A DNA stretch of 64,000 nucleotides, taken from NCBI GenBank assembly GCA_034436355.1, contig DAOTVQ010000044.1, positions 1 to 64,000 on the forward strand. The letters are read 5' to 3'. Shown in pieces: positions 8,804-17,306 of this stretch. The number at the start of each line of letters is the position of its first letter. Position 1 is the first letter of the stretch. The DNA comes from CP2-2F sp034436355. GTDB lineage: Bacteria > Chloroflexota > Anaerolineae > Aggregatilineales > UBA2796. Position numbers and translations under genes: made by a program. The notes below the pieces were generated by a model that saw nothing but the letters and a program-made list of their open reading frames with translations, had not been told where the DNA came from and ran no database searches.

Positions 8804-9357
8804 CTGAAACGCCAAACTATGCGCCACTTGCCGATGAAAAAACCTTCTGCGCTGTGCATACCGATGTGGAAACAGCGCTACGCTGCAACCGCTGTGCGCG
8901 CTATATGTGTCCTAAGTGTGCGGTGCGGACTGAAGTTGGCTACCGCTGCCGCCAATGTGTTTACCAACAGCAAGATAAATTCTTTAAGGCAAGCCAACAA
9001 GAGCAGCTTATCTCGTTGGCAGTCGTGTTCGGCTTAAGTTTGGTGGCGGGCTTCATCGTGCCGCGCCTCTTCCTGCTCGGCGTGCTGTTCCTCTCGTTGC
9101 CGGCGGGCATTGCCATTGGTGAGCTTGCCCTGCGGGCGGCAAAGCGGCAGCGCGGGCGCTATGTGCCGCAAATTGCAGTCGGGCTGGTCATCTTAACGGC
9201 GCTGATCGCCAATCTCGGACTGATTGGCGATGTGATCACAGTGGTGCAGCGTGCGCCACGCGGCATGAATGTTGGATCGTACCTAACGCAGGAATTCTTG
9301 CCGATAGGCTTATATGCGGCGCTTTGTTCGGCAGCAGTGTTCGGTCGGTTACGTTAA
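8800..9357 (+). CDS. B-box zinc-finger membrane protein
   Basis: The 185-residue protein has an N-terminal B-box-like zinc module: CAVHTDVETALRCNRC, then CPKC and CRQC, giving a C-x2-H then three CxxC pattern over residues 17-50. Three to four hydrophobic helices follow at about 65-100, 118-140 and 160-183. Proteins with this layout (zinc finger followed by membrane helices) recur in Chloroflexota and Actinobacteria, often without known function. It overlaps nadK by four bases and precedes recN by 14 bases. No function can be assigned. Confidence 0.7.
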   Translation: MTETPNYAPLADEKTFCAVHTDVETALRCNRCARYMCPKCAVRTEVGYRCRQCVYQQQDKFFKASQQEQLISLAVVFGLSLVAGFIVPRLFLLGVLFLSLPAGIAIGELALRAAKRQRGRYVPQIAVGLVILTALIANLGLIGDVITVVQRAPRGMNVGSYLTQEFLPIGLYAALCSAAVFGRLR

Positions 9358-9371
9358 GCGGGTGAAACCTT

Positions 9372-11117
9372 ATGCTCAGTGAAATTCGCATTACCGACTT
9401 TGCGATAATTGATCACCTTGAGGTGCAGTTCGCACACGGTTTCAACGTGATCACGGGTGAGACGGGCGCCGGTAAGTCTATCATCATTGACGCGGTAGAT
9501 TTGGTGTTGGGCGGGCGCGCCGACTCGGACTTCATCCGTGCCGAGCGCGAAAAAGCGGTGGTCGAGGCGGTTTTTAAGCTGCCGCCTTCGCTTTTAGCAG
9601 CGGTGCGTCCGCTGCTGAACGCTGAGCATATCGAAATGCCCACCGATGAACTGACGCTGACCCGCGAACTGCGCGCCAATGGGCGCAACGTCTGCCGCAT
9701 AAATGGTAGCACGGTGAACTTGCAGTTTTACCGCGAGATCGGGCAGCGCTTGGTGGATATTCACGGGCAGGGCGAACACCTCAGCCTGCTGCGCGCACCC
9801 GAACATCTCTATCTGCTGGATCGCTATGCCAGCTTGGATGTATCACGGGCTGCGCTGGCAGACTTGGTCGATCAGCTTAGCAGCTTGCGCGCCGAGATCG
9901 ATCAACTGCAAATGGATGAGGCAGCCCGTGCGCGCCGTGTGGATATGCTCACCTATCAGCTTGAGGAAATTTGCGCTGTTGCGCCGCAGCCTGCCGAAGA
10001 ACAGACGCTCCGTGAAGAATCCGAGCGCTTGGCAAATGCAGAGCAGATCGCGGCACTGAGCGTAGAGGCAGCGCGCCTGCTGGATAGCGACGATGATGCG
10101 CCTAGCGCGCTCAGCTTGCTGAACCAGATTGCGGCGGTGCTGCACAAACTAGCACGCTTTGATCCGCGCATGGCAGAACACGCTACTAACGCCGATAATG
10201 CCGTGGCACAGGTTGAAGATATTGCCCGTGCGCTCAGCCACTACACCGAGAGCATTGAACACAATCCAACACGCCTTTATGATGTGGAAGAACGCCTTGA
10301 TGCGCTTAATCGGCTTAAGCGCAAATATGGCGGCAGTTTAGAGGCGGTGTTAGACTTTGCAACACGCTGTGAGGCGGAATTGCAAAACATCACCAACAGC
10401 GAAGCGCGCATTGCCGAATTGCGTGCCGAAGAAGAGGTGCTGCTGCGAAAGATCGGTGAGCGTGCCGCACAAATCAGCGCAGCGCGCCGCCAAGCCGCCG
10501 CCAAACTTGGCGAGGGCATCGTGCGCGAACTGGCAGAACTGCGGATGGAAGGCGCCCGCTTTGAAGTGGCGTTGACGCAAGAAGATGACCCTGACGGCTG
10601 TTTTGTAGGCAAACGGCGGCTAAAATTCGACTCGACGGGCATTGATGCTGTGGAGTTCCTGTTAGCTGCCAACCGCGGCGAGCCTCTGCGCCCTTTGGCA
10701 AAAGTTGCCAGCGGCGGCGAAACAGCGCGCATCATGTTAGCGCTCAAAACGGTGCTTTCACACGCCGACCATACGCCAACGCTCATCTTTGACGAGATTG
10801 ATCAGGGCATTGGCGGGCGGGTTGGCAGCGTGGTTGGGCAGAAGCTGTGGAAGCTCTCGGACGGGCATCAGGTGCTGTGCGTGACGCATTTAGCGCACAT
10901 TGCCGGCTTTGCGGATCGGCATTTCCGCGTGAGCAAAGGCTACAGCGGTGAGCGCACCATCGCTATCATCAGCGAATTGAACGACCGTGCGCGTGTGGAA
11001 GAAATGGCAGAAATGCTTGGCGCAGAGACGGTAAGTGCCAAGCAAAGCGCCCACGATATTTTGATGTTGGCGCGCAATGTGAAGGATGGCAAAAGCGTGC
11101 AGGAGAGCCTACTGTGA
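9372..11117 (+). CDS. recN: RecN DNA repair ATPase
   Basis: RecN is an SMC-like ATPase that helps RecA-dependent repair of double-strand breaks. The 581-residue product starts with the typical MLSEIRITDFAIIDHL, has Walker A GETGAGKS at residues 29-36, a long coiled-coil middle (about 150-400), the ABC signature region KVASGGETARIMLAL and Walker B TLIFDEIDQGIGGR. The length is slightly above the usual 550-560. The downstream aroB start overlaps its stop codon (GTGA), indicating coupling. No LexA-type operator was recognised upstream, since it sits inside the nadK group. Confidence 0.97.
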   Translation: MLSEIRITDFAIIDHLEVQFAHGFNVITGETGAGKSIIIDAVDLVLGGRADSDFIRAEREKAVVEAVFKLPPSLLAAVRPLLNAEHIEMPTDELTLTRELRANGRNVCRINGSTVNLQFYREIGQRLVDIHGQGEHLSLLRAPEHLYLLDRYASLDVSRAALADLVDQLSSLRAEIDQLQMDEAARARRVDMLTYQLEEICAVAPQPAEEQTLREESERLANAEQIAALSVEAARLLDSDDDAPSALSLLNQIAAVLHKLARFDPRMAEHATNADNAVAQVEDIARALSHYTESIEHNPTRLYDVEERLDALNRLKRKYGGSLEAVLDFATRCEAELQNITNSEARIAELRAEEEVLLRKIGERAAQISAARRQAAAKLGEGIVRELAELRMEGARFEVALTQEDDPDGCFVGKRRLKFDSTGIDAVEFLLAANRGEPLRPLAKVASGGETARIMLALKTVLSHADHTPTLIFDEIDQGIGGRVGSVVGQKLWKLSDGHQVLCVTHLAHIAGFADRHFRVSKGYSGERTIAIISELNDRARVEEMAEMLGAETVSAKQSAHDILMLARNVKDGKSVQESLL

Positions 11118-12184
11118 CATTCAGCGAAATTCCCGCGCCCGAACGCATAGACGTGCAGGCGCCAGAGGGCAACTATGCAGTTTACATCGGCAACAAGGCG
11201 CTCAAAACGCTGGACGTGATCATGCGGCTGCATGGTCTAAATGGCAAGGCGGCTGTCGTCACCAATCAGGTTTTAGCACCGCTGTATGGCAATCTGTTGG
11301 CAGAGTTACTCGGCGTGCCGTTGATCATCATCCCTGATGGTGAACAACATAAAACGCTGGACACCGTGCGCCTCGTCTATGATAAGCTGCTCGAACTCGG
11401 CATTGATCGGCAAGGTGTGCTGATCGCGCTTGGCGGCGGCGTGGTGGGCGATCTGGCAGGCTTTGCTGCTGCCACCTTCCTACGCGGCATTGCCTTTGTG
11501 CAGGCGCCAACCAGCCTGCTGGCAATGGTGGATGCCAGCATTGGCGGCAAGGTCGGTGTGGATTTGCCACAAGGCAAAAACTTGGTGGGCGCCTTTAAGC
11601 AGCCTGCTTTCGTGGTGGTTGATCCGTCGCTGCTGCCGACGCTGCCCGATGCTGAGTGGGTGTGTGGTGTGGCAGAGATTATCAAGGGTGGCTTGCTGCG
11701 CGATGCAAGTTTGCTGGATGCAGCGCTTTACCAACGCGATCACAAGGCATTCACGGACGTGCTTCGGCGTGCCATTCAGATCAAGGTGGACTATGTGCAG
11801 CGTGATCCGTATGAGCAAGACATCCGCGCCGAGCTGAATTTAGGGCATACCTTCGCGCACGCCGTCGAGAAGGTCAGCGGCTATACATGGCGGCACGGTG
11901 AGGCGGTTGGCTTTGGTCTGGTGGCGGCGGCACGCCTTTCACAGGCGGTTGGTTTGTGCAGCGCGGCACTACCTGAAAAAGTGGAGCAGTTGGTTGGTGC
12001 AGTCGGTTTGCCAACGCGCTGCGGCTTTGAGCCAAGCGACGTGCGCGCCGCCATGCGTACCGATAAGAAGCGGCAGGGCGAGGCGATGCGCTTTGTGCTG
12101 CTGCGCGAGGTTGGGCAGCCTGAGATACGCGACGATGTGCCATCTCAGGCGGTGCTGGACGTGCTAGAGAGCCTGTGGGACTGA
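11114..12184 (+). CDS. aroB: 3-dehydroquinate synthase
   Basis: AroB converts DAHP to 3-dehydroquinate in the shikimate pathway, using NAD and a divalent metal. The 356-residue protein shows the NAD-binding IALGGGVVGDLAGFAAATF, VDASIGGKVGVDLPQGKN, the metal-region VCGVAEIIKGGLL and GHTFAHAVEK. The GTG start overlaps the recN stop. It converges with thyX, leaving seven bases between the stops and no visible terminator. The pairing with recN is probably positional rather than functional. Confidence 0.97.
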   Translation: MTFSEIPAPERIDVQAPEGNYAVYIGNKALKTLDVIMRLHGLNGKAAVVTNQVLAPLYGNLLAELLGVPLIIIPDGEQHKTLDTVRLVYDKLLELGIDRQGVLIALGGGVVGDLAGFAAATFLRGIAFVQAPTSLLAMVDASIGGKVGVDLPQGKNLVGAFKQPAFVVVDPSLLPTLPDAEWVCGVAEIIKGGLLRDASLLDAALYQRDHKAFTDVLRRAIQIKVDYVQRDPYEQDIRAELNLGHTFAHAVEKVSGYTWRHGEAVGFGLVAAARLSQAVGLCSAALPEKVEQLVGAVGLPTRCGFEPSDVRAAMRTDKKRQGEAMRFVLLREVGQPEIRDDVPSQAVLDVLESLWD

Positions 12185-12191
12185 CACACAG

Positions 12192-12920
12192 TCATGCCTG
12201 CAAAAGATACTGCTCCCATGCTTCACAGGCAATCGGCGCGATGTGCTTCACAAACTCGCGGTAGATTGCCTCTGCATAAACGCGAATCTCGTATTGCGCG
12301 TCGTCTGCCATACGCAGCTTGAGGAAATGCAGCATATTATGCAAATTCTGTGTTATGTAGCCTGTATAGTAAACAGCAAAGCCACTCAGGAACAGGCGCG
12401 CTTGCTCACGTGCTACGCCTTGCGCCAGCGCCTGTTTGTAGAGCGCATGTCCGCGCTCGTAGTGCGCGATTAGTTCCTCTGTCAGCTTTGCACTCGCTTC
12501 CGCTTCCAACGCCCCAAAACTGCCTTGCTTATTGCTGGCTGACTGCTTGCGCCATTCCGTCGGCGTGTAGTATTCATCCTCAGGCAGCTCGATGTAGCGC
12601 CCACTCATGAGATTATAGGATGCCATGCGGTGCCTGACCCATTGCCACCAGACAACGAGTGGCGCGTGAACTCTGAAGGTGAAGACCACATGCTCAAAGG
12701 GAGAAGTGTGCCGATGTTTCATTAAATAGTGGATCAGCTTGCGATCCGCATCTTGACCCTTGCTCTCGCCCATGAAGCTCACACGCGCCGATGCCACAAT
12801 GGCGCTATCGGCACCAATGCCTGTGGCAGGGTGTGGCATCACATCTTGCAGCTCCACATAGCCGCGATCCAGCACGGCAATGCGCTTGCCTATCAAGTGG
12901 CTGTTCAGGTCATCAGGCAC
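12192..12920 (-). CDS. thyX: Flavin-dependent thymidylate synthase
   Basis: ThyX methylates dUMP to dTMP with FAD, NADPH and methylene-tetrahydrofolate. The 242-residue protein contains the diagnostic RHRMASYNLMSGRY (RHR-x7-S motif), the upstream HTSPFEHVVFTFRVHAP, and a C-terminal substrate region YITQNLHNMLHFLKLR. The region often written ARxxLP reads ARLFLSG, a mild deviation. The start is GTG, with AAGGAG five to six bases upstream. It is the last gene of the minus-strand group that begins with ruvC. No thyA is in the window. Confidence 0.96.
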   Translation of the reverse strand: MPDDLNSHLIGKRIAVLDRGYVELQDVMPHPATGIGADSAIVASARVSFMGESKGQDADRKLIHYLMKHRHTSPFEHVVFTFRVHAPLVVWWQWVRHRMASYNLMSGRYIELPEDEYYTPTEWRKQSASNKQGSFGALEAEASAKLTEELIAHYERGHALYKQALAQGVAREQARLFLSGFAVYYTGYITQNLHNMLHFLKLRMADDAQYEIRVYAEAIYREFVKHIAPIACEAWEQYLLQA

Positions 12921-12932
12921 AAAAGACTCCTT

Positions 12933-13526
12933 CTATAGCAAACTGTTGATGATACGGCTCAGGATGAGGACGTATAGGGGAATGCCGAGTATAGCCAGCA
13001 GCACGATGAGCGCATCGCGCAAGCGGCGGCGGCGCGCCAAGCCTAGCACGTAGGCATCAGGGACGGCATCAGCACCGCTCAGATTACAGCGCTCGGTGAG
13101 CGCAGCACGCAGTGCCTCAGGCTGTGCCAAGCGCGCCGTCAGCAAGAAGCGCGGGCGTGGCGGCGCATCGCTGGGTAAGGCAGCGTGCAAGGCTTGCGGT
13201 GGCAGATCGGGCTGAGGGGCGGGCAACTCACGGTAGAGCAGCGCCAAGCCGCCGCGTTTGGTCAGGTTGAAGCCGCGCACTTGCCCATAGGGAATACGCC
13301 GCACCCGCCCACTGATTGATCCTTGCACCAAGACGTAATCTTCATAAAGGCGCACGCCGCGCTTTTGGCGCAGCACCTGCAAGCACGCCCAAAGGAAGAC
13401 GCCGCCTGCACTGCCCATGAAAACCACGCCAAACACGCCGCCAAGCAGCACACCCAAAGCTGCCATGCCAAGCACAAACAGCCCGACCCATGGCGTTAGG
13501 CGTTCTGTGTAGTAGGGAAAGCCCAT
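12933..13526 (-). CDS. PH-domain-like membrane protein, unknown function
   Basis: The 197-residue product has two hydrophobic helices near the N-terminus (about 12-33 and 35-50). A soluble middle follows whose opening (GVRLYEDYVLVQGSISGRVRRIPYG) resembles bacterial PH (bPH/DUF304-type) domains. A final hydrophobic helix lies at about 170-192. The central part is Pro/Ala-rich. It sits 12 bases upstream of thyX and just after the PqqD-like gene in the ruvC-to-thyX group. Assignment to the PH-like superfamily is tentative, and no biochemical role can be inferred. Confidence 0.5.
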   Translation of the reverse strand: MGFPYYTERLTPWVGLFVLGMAALGVLLGGVFGVVFMGSAGGVFLWACLQVLRQKRGVRLYEDYVLVQGSISGRVRRIPYGQVRGFNLTKRGGLALLYRELPAPQPDLPPQALHAALPSDAPPRPRFLLTARLAQPEALRAALTERCNLSGADAVPDAYVLGLARRRRLRDALIVLLAILGIPLYVLILSRIINSLL

Positions 13527-13534
13527 AGGTGTGC

Positions 13535-13921
13535 CTAGAACCAGCCTTCGGCGCGCATACTAGCGGCAGCACGGTATGGGTCTTGCTCATCGAGCGGCAT
13601 GGTCAGGTGATAGGGCTGCGGCTGCGGCTCCAGCTCCACATAGAGGATGCCCTCCGCGCTTAGCGCGCCAACCATGGCGGACGCACTGCGCGAGACTTCC
13701 TCAATGGGCAAGGCGGCACTTACGGCAATCTCGATGGCGATCTCATGGAGCGTGGTCATGCCGTCAATCCGCAGCCACAGTTCCGCGCCGAATGGATCAA
13801 GACGGACGTGGCGGTTTTGGTAGCGGTCATGGACGATGACGGCATCCGGCAGCACGCTATAGACGCCATCACGGCGCGGGTAGCGCAGCAAGGTTACCGA
13901 GAAGGGAGCGATATTCGTCAT
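13535..13921 (-). CDS. PqqD-like (RRE-fold) protein
   Basis: This 128-residue protein resembles PqqD-family proteins, small winged-helix-like domains that bind peptide leaders in RiPP pathways. The pattern is a beta segment DAVIVHDRYQNRHVRLDP, then FGAELWLRIDGMTTLHEIA, then a helix ending SAEGILYVE. The start is set at the ATG at 13921 because GAGG lies seven bases upstream, rather than the longer in-frame extension. No radical SAM enzyme, cyclase or precursor peptide is nearby, so a RiPP role is not supported. It lies 42 bases after ruvA. The C-terminal 35 residues are outside the domain. Confidence 0.55.
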   Translation of the reverse strand: MTNIAPFSVTLLRYPRRDGVYSVLPDAVIVHDRYQNRHVRLDPFGAELWLRIDGMTTLHEIAIEIAVSAALPIEEVSRSASAMVGALSAEGILYVELEPQPQPYHLTMPLDEQDPYRAAASMRAEGWF

Positions 13922-13963
13922 GGCACGCCTCACAATCCACACGAAAAACGAACAGGCAGCCGC

Positions 13964-14542
13964 CTAGCCCAAGTTTTGCAACGCCAGCAGCACCCGCGCC
14001 TCAACCTCTTGTGGTGCATCGCGTGGCAAGCGCTGCAAAGCGCTTTGTGCCTCCACAATGCTAAAGCCCATGCTGGTCAGCGCAGCGATCACATCTGTAT
14101 CCACATCGTTGATGGCAGCCAATTCACTGAGCGCGTCGGCGGCAATGCCGATTTTATCCTTTAATTCAAAGATAATCTTTTCGGCAGTTTTTTTACCAAT
14201 GCCCGGCACACGGGTTAGCAAATCGGGTTCGGCGCGGCGCACGGCAAGCCGCAATTGGTCGGCGCTGAGCGTGCTGAGGATGGCGAGCGCAATTTTAGCG
14301 CCAACGCCAGAGACTGTGATCAGCACCTCAAAGATGGTGCGCTCATCCTCATTGCTGAAGCCGTAGAGGCTGATCTCATCCTCGCGCACGCTCAGGTGCG
14401 TGTAGAGCATCACCTCTGCGCCAAGCTGCGCGATCTCCAAGACGCTGCGCGGCACGCGGACGCGCAGCCCAACGCCACCGACCATGATCACGACTGCATC
14501 CTTATCGCTCTTGACAATATGCCCACCAATGCGCTCAATCAT
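13964..14542 (-). CDS. ruvA: Holliday junction DNA helicase subunit RuvA
   Basis: RuvA binds four-way junctions and loads RuvB for branch migration. The 192-residue product has the OB-fold N-terminus MIERIGGHIVKSDKDAVVI, two helix-hairpin-helix segments (LITVSGVGAKIALAILS and LLTRVPGIGKKTAEKIIFEL), and the C-terminal domain III (DVIAALTSMGFSIVEAQSAL). Length is normal. Its ATG overlaps the stop of the PIN gene (ATGA), so translation of ruvA is coupled to the PIN gene. ruvB is not in the window. Confidence 0.97.
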   Translation of the reverse strand: MIERIGGHIVKSDKDAVVIMVGGVGLRVRVPRSVLEIAQLGAEVMLYTHLSVREDEISLYGFSNEDERTIFEVLITVSGVGAKIALAILSTLSADQLRLAVRRAEPDLLTRVPGIGKKTAEKIIFELKDKIGIAADALSELAAINDVDTDVIAALTSMGFSIVEAQSALQRLPRDAPQEVEARVLLALQNLG

Positions 14543-15156
14543 CGCTGCACCAACTTCCCTTGCTCACCGGCAATGTTGATCAACCTCTGATTGGCGGTGA
14601 AAATCTGCACGTTCGGAAATGCGCCGTAATCTACATCGTCGGTCAGGATTTGGCGAATGCCCGCGCCGAGTGCGGCATGGTAGATGAGCAGATCGTAGCC
14701 ATCCACTGCCGCAACCGATAATGTGGCACGCAATGGCTCAACTTCTGCGGAGATTGACAGTGAACGCCGATCTGTGATTGCTTCTGCCATTGCCCATGCT
14801 GCCTGAATTTCCTCAACAACGTGAGCGCGTTCGCCGCTATCGTAGCGATAGTCTTTCAGGCGAATTTCTACACCTGTTCTTCGGCTGAAAATATCACATT
14901 CATCACGCTCAATCACATGTGCCAATTCTGCCAACGAGGCAATGCATTTGGTAAATTGTGTGCCAGCCACAAGCGCTCGGTTAAGATACCGCGAATAGGT
15001 GGTCGCCTTGTGGTCTTGCCGTTGTGCCTGTGCGAAATCAAGCGCTTTTGAATAGCACACCCAATACAAAACGTTGGTATCCAGCAGGAAAACATCGCTT
15101 GCACGCGGCGTATCCGTGGCGAGATTAACAACGGTTGCACGCAGGCTAATCGGCAT
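14539..15156 (-). CDS. PIN-domain protein (predicted metal-dependent RNase fold)
   Basis: The 205-residue protein has the acidic residues of a PIN nuclease: Asp in VFLLDTNVLYW, Glu in SLAELAHVIE, Asp in AAVDGYDLLIYHAAL and the pair in ILTDDVDYGAF. It is longer than typical VapC toxins (about 130) because of a helical insert at about residues 70-130. The ATG at 15156 has GGAGG about six bases upstream. It overlaps the DUF4325 gene by 11 bases and its stop overlaps the ruvA start. It could be a toxin, an RNA-processing enzyme, or a nuclease tied to recombination. The sequence does not decide. Confidence 0.75.
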   Translation of the reverse strand: MPISLRATVVNLATDTPRASDVFLLDTNVLYWVCYSKALDFAQAQRQDHKATTYSRYLNRALVAGTQFTKCIASLAELAHVIERDECDIFSRRTGVEIRLKDYRYDSGERAHVVEEIQAAWAMAEAITDRRSLSISAEVEPLRATLSVAAVDGYDLLIYHAALGAGIRQILTDDVDYGAFPNVQIFTANQRLINIAGEQGKLVQR

Positions 15157-15505
15157 CAAAATCCTCCGAGTGCCGAGCGATCACGGCGTTCACCGCAGCG
15201 CGGTAGGCGGGGTCAGTATAGTAGCGCTTGGCGTTCTCGATCACGCGCCGCAAAATCGGCTTTAAGGCGCTGGCAAGATTCTCAAACTTGAGGTAGGAGT
15301 TCAGCGTCTCGGAATCCAGATCGCGCAGCAACTGCCCAACTGCCGCGTTCAGGAAAGGCGAAGCGACAATCTGAACGCCTGAAAAATCAAGCACAACGAG
15401 CTGTTTTTCCCGCAGCAGCGGATGAATCTGATCGTAGACGCGCTGTCCATCATCCGAAGTGATGCAATACGCGCCAAGTTGCTCACCCAAAGGAATACGG
15501 TTCAT
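15146..15505 (-). CDS. STAS-like DUF4325 protein
   Basis: This 119-residue protein matches the STAS-like DUF4325 pattern: VVLDFSGVQIVASPFLNAAVG, that is a beta strand, LDFSGV and a SPFLN helix start, followed by LRDLDSETLNSYLKFENL. STAS-like domains are typically protein-protein switch modules. GTGAGG seven bases upstream supports the ATG at 15505. Its end overlaps the PIN gene by 11 bases, so the two are translationally coupled. The genes stand between ruvC and ruvA on the same strand. Whether it restrains or recruits the PIN protein is unknown. Confidence 0.65.
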   Translation of the reverse strand: MNRIPLGEQLGAYCITSDDGQRVYDQIHPLLREKQLVVLDFSGVQIVASPFLNAAVGQLLRDLDSETLNSYLKFENLASALKPILRRVIENAKRYYTDPAYRAAVNAVIARHSEDFDAD

Positions 15506-15522
15506 GGTTGTGCCTCACCTAA

Positions 15523-15600
15523 TCAGAAGAACAGTTCTTCCGAGTCGTCATCTTCATCTTGGTAGTAGCTCTCATCAGATTTTAGCGCAATTTGCACCAC
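15523..15600 (-). CDS. Possible acidic micro-ORF between ruvC and DUF4325
   Basis: A 25-codon GTG-initiated frame fills most of the 120-base gap after ruvC. Its C-terminal half is strongly acidic (YYQDEDDDSEELFF). It stops 18 bases before the DUF4325 start, and only a weak AGG lies upstream. It may be chance, or the remnant of a longer gene. Conservation in relatives would decide. Confidence 0.2.
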   Translation of the reverse strand: MVQIALKSDESYYQDEDDDSEELFF

Positions 15601-15625
15601 TGTGCCTGTGAAACTGGTTGCATGG

Positions 15626-16120
15626 CTAATCGCTCACCAAATGTTCCCAGCGCGAGCTTTGCAGCGCCGTGATAGCAATTGCCAACGCATCGGCGGCGTC
15701 GTCCGGCTTGGGAATATGATCCATGTTCAACAGTGTCTTGACCATTGCCTGCACCTGCTTCTTTGGCGCATTGCCAGAGCCTGCCACGGTCTGCTTGACT
15801 TCTGCTGGTTTATATTCACGGATTTTTAGGCGTGCATCGGCAAGCGCCATCAGCGTGACGCCGCGCCCTTGCGCCACCGTGATCGCCGCTGTGATGTTTT
15901 TACCGAAAAACATCTCTTCAATGGCTGCCTCATCAGGCTGATAGTCGGCAATCAGGCGTTTCATTTCGGCGTAGATGTGCTGAAGGCGCTGCGGCATTGG
16001 CGTGCTGGGTGGCGTTGTGATCACGCCGTAGGCGACGGCTTGCGGCGCACCGTCCGCGTCCTCACGCACAAAGGCGTAGCCGGTAGTTGCCGTGCCGGGA
16101 TCAATTCCCATGATGAGCAT
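15626..16120 (-). CDS. ruvC: Crossover junction endodeoxyribonuclease RuvC
   Basis: RuvC is the dimeric resolvase that nicks Holliday junctions symmetrically. The 164-residue product has the acidic catalytic set: Asp in MGIDPGTATTGYA, Glu in AAIEEMFFGKN and the Asp pair in KPDDAADALAIAI. Length is normal. It is the first gene of a minus-strand group running through DUF4325, PIN, ruvA and on to thyX. It is divergent from the glycosyltransferase gene, with about 67 bases between the two starts. Confidence 0.97.
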   Translation of the reverse strand: MLIMGIDPGTATTGYAFVREDADGAPQAVAYGVITTPPSTPMPQRLQHIYAEMKRLIADYQPDEAAIEEMFFGKNITAAITVAQGRGVTLMALADARLKIREYKPAEVKQTVAGSGNAPKKQVQAMVKTLLNMDHIPKPDDAADALAIAITALQSSRWEHLVSD

Positions 16121-16187
16121 GTCGTCAAGCCCTCGCTTTGTGGGTACTATCTGTTCGATTATACCACTGAATGGACGTGATTCTGCG

Positions 16188-17306
16188 ATGCGGCTTGCCC
16201 TTGTTCACGATTGGCTTAACCAAGTGGGCGGCGCAGAAGATGTGCTGACCGAATTGGTGAGCATGTTCCCTGAAGCGCCCTTATACACCAGCCTCTATTG
16301 GCGCGAAAAAATGCCCCCTGCTTGGCAAAACTGGCAGATTCGCACGCTCTGGCTGGATAAACTGCCGCAGATTTACCAACACCATCAGCGCTATTTGCCC
16401 TTGTATCCAATCGCCTTTGGTGGGCTTGATCTGTCTGCCTATGAGGTGGTGCTGAGCAACAAGAGCGGTTTTTGCCATGCTGTGCAAACGCGGCGCGGCA
16501 GCCGCAAGGCGCTGCACATTTGCTATTGCCTTGCGCCGACGCGCTACGTCTGGCAGTATGACGCCTATGTGCAGCGCGAGAATCTAGGCACTGCGGTGAA
16601 AGCAGCCCTGCGCCCGCTGATCAGGCTGCTGCGCCGTTGGGACTATGCTGCCGCGCAGCGCGTGGATCACTTCATCGCCATCTCTACCGAGATACAAGCG
16701 CGCATCAAGGCGTTTTACGGGCGCGATTCAACGATCATCTTCCCACCCACGGATACAGCGCGCTTCACGCCTGTGCCTGCCGATCAGATCGGCGATTATT
16801 ACCTCATCCTCTCGCGCCTAGTGCCATACAAGCGCGTGGATTTGGCGGTGCAGGCATGTACGCGGCTTGGCTTGCCGCTGTTGGTTGGCGGCAGTGGGCG
16901 GGATCGGGAGCGTTTGGAGCGCATGGCGGGCGAGACGGTGAAATTTTTGGGCTATGTGCCAGAGGACGAAGTGCCACAGCTTATGGCGCGCTGCAAGGCG
17001 TTCATCTTTCCCGGCTTGGAAGATTTCGGCATTACGCCCGTGCAGGCACAGGCGGCAGGTAGACCTGTGATCGCTTTTCGCGGCGGCGGCACCCTAGATA
17101 CCGTGCGCGACGGTGAGACGGGCATCTTTTTTGACGCGCCAACCGTCGAGGCGTTGGTGGCGGCGCTGAACCGCTTTGAAGATTTGCAGATGGCACAGCA
17201 GGCTGATCGGGAAGCGATCCGCGCCCATGCCCTACGCTTTGATCGTGCTATTTTCGAGCGCGAACTGCGCGCTTTTATCGAGGCTGCCTACGCTCAGCGG
17301 CGTTGA
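16188..17306 (+). CDS. GT4-family glycosyltransferase
   Basis: This 372-residue protein is a GT-B-fold family 4 glycosyltransferase, most likely adding a hexose to a polysaccharide or lipid-linked acceptor. It shows the N-terminal HDWLNQVGGAEDVL, the mid-domain ISTEIQARIKAFYGRDSTII followed by FPPTDTARF, the C-domain YYLILSRLVPYKRVDLAVQA, and the nucleotide-sugar-binding FPGLEDFGITPVQAQAAGRP with the EX7E-like spacing. The ATG at 16188 is preferred over a 32-codon extension because a TATACC -10 candidate (16160-16165) lies upstream. Its 3' end overlaps the convergent response-regulator gene by 13 bases. Substrate is unknown. Confidence 0.88.
   Translation: MRLALVHDWLNQVGGAEDVLTELVSMFPEAPLYTSLYWREKMPPAWQNWQIRTLWLDKLPQIYQHHQRYLPLYPIAFGGLDLSAYEVVLSNKSGFCHAVQTRRGSRKALHICYCLAPTRYVWQYDAYVQRENLGTAVKAALRPLIRLLRRWDYAAAQRVDHFIAISTEIQARIKAFYGRDSTIIFPPTDTARFTPVPADQIGDYYLILSRLVPYKRVDLAVQACTRLGLPLLVGGSGRDRERLERMAGETVKFLGYVPEDEVPQLMARCKAFIFPGLEDFGITPVQAQAAGRPVIAFRGGGTLDTVRDGETGIFFDAPTVEALVAALNRFEDLQMAQQADREAIRAHALRFDRAIFERELRAFIEAAYAQRR

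Noticed and set aside
17294..17306. Antisense overlap of the glycosyltransferase and response-regulator 3' ends as a regulatory device
   Set aside because: A 13-base convergent overlap is common in compact genomes, and 36520-36533 shows the same thing.
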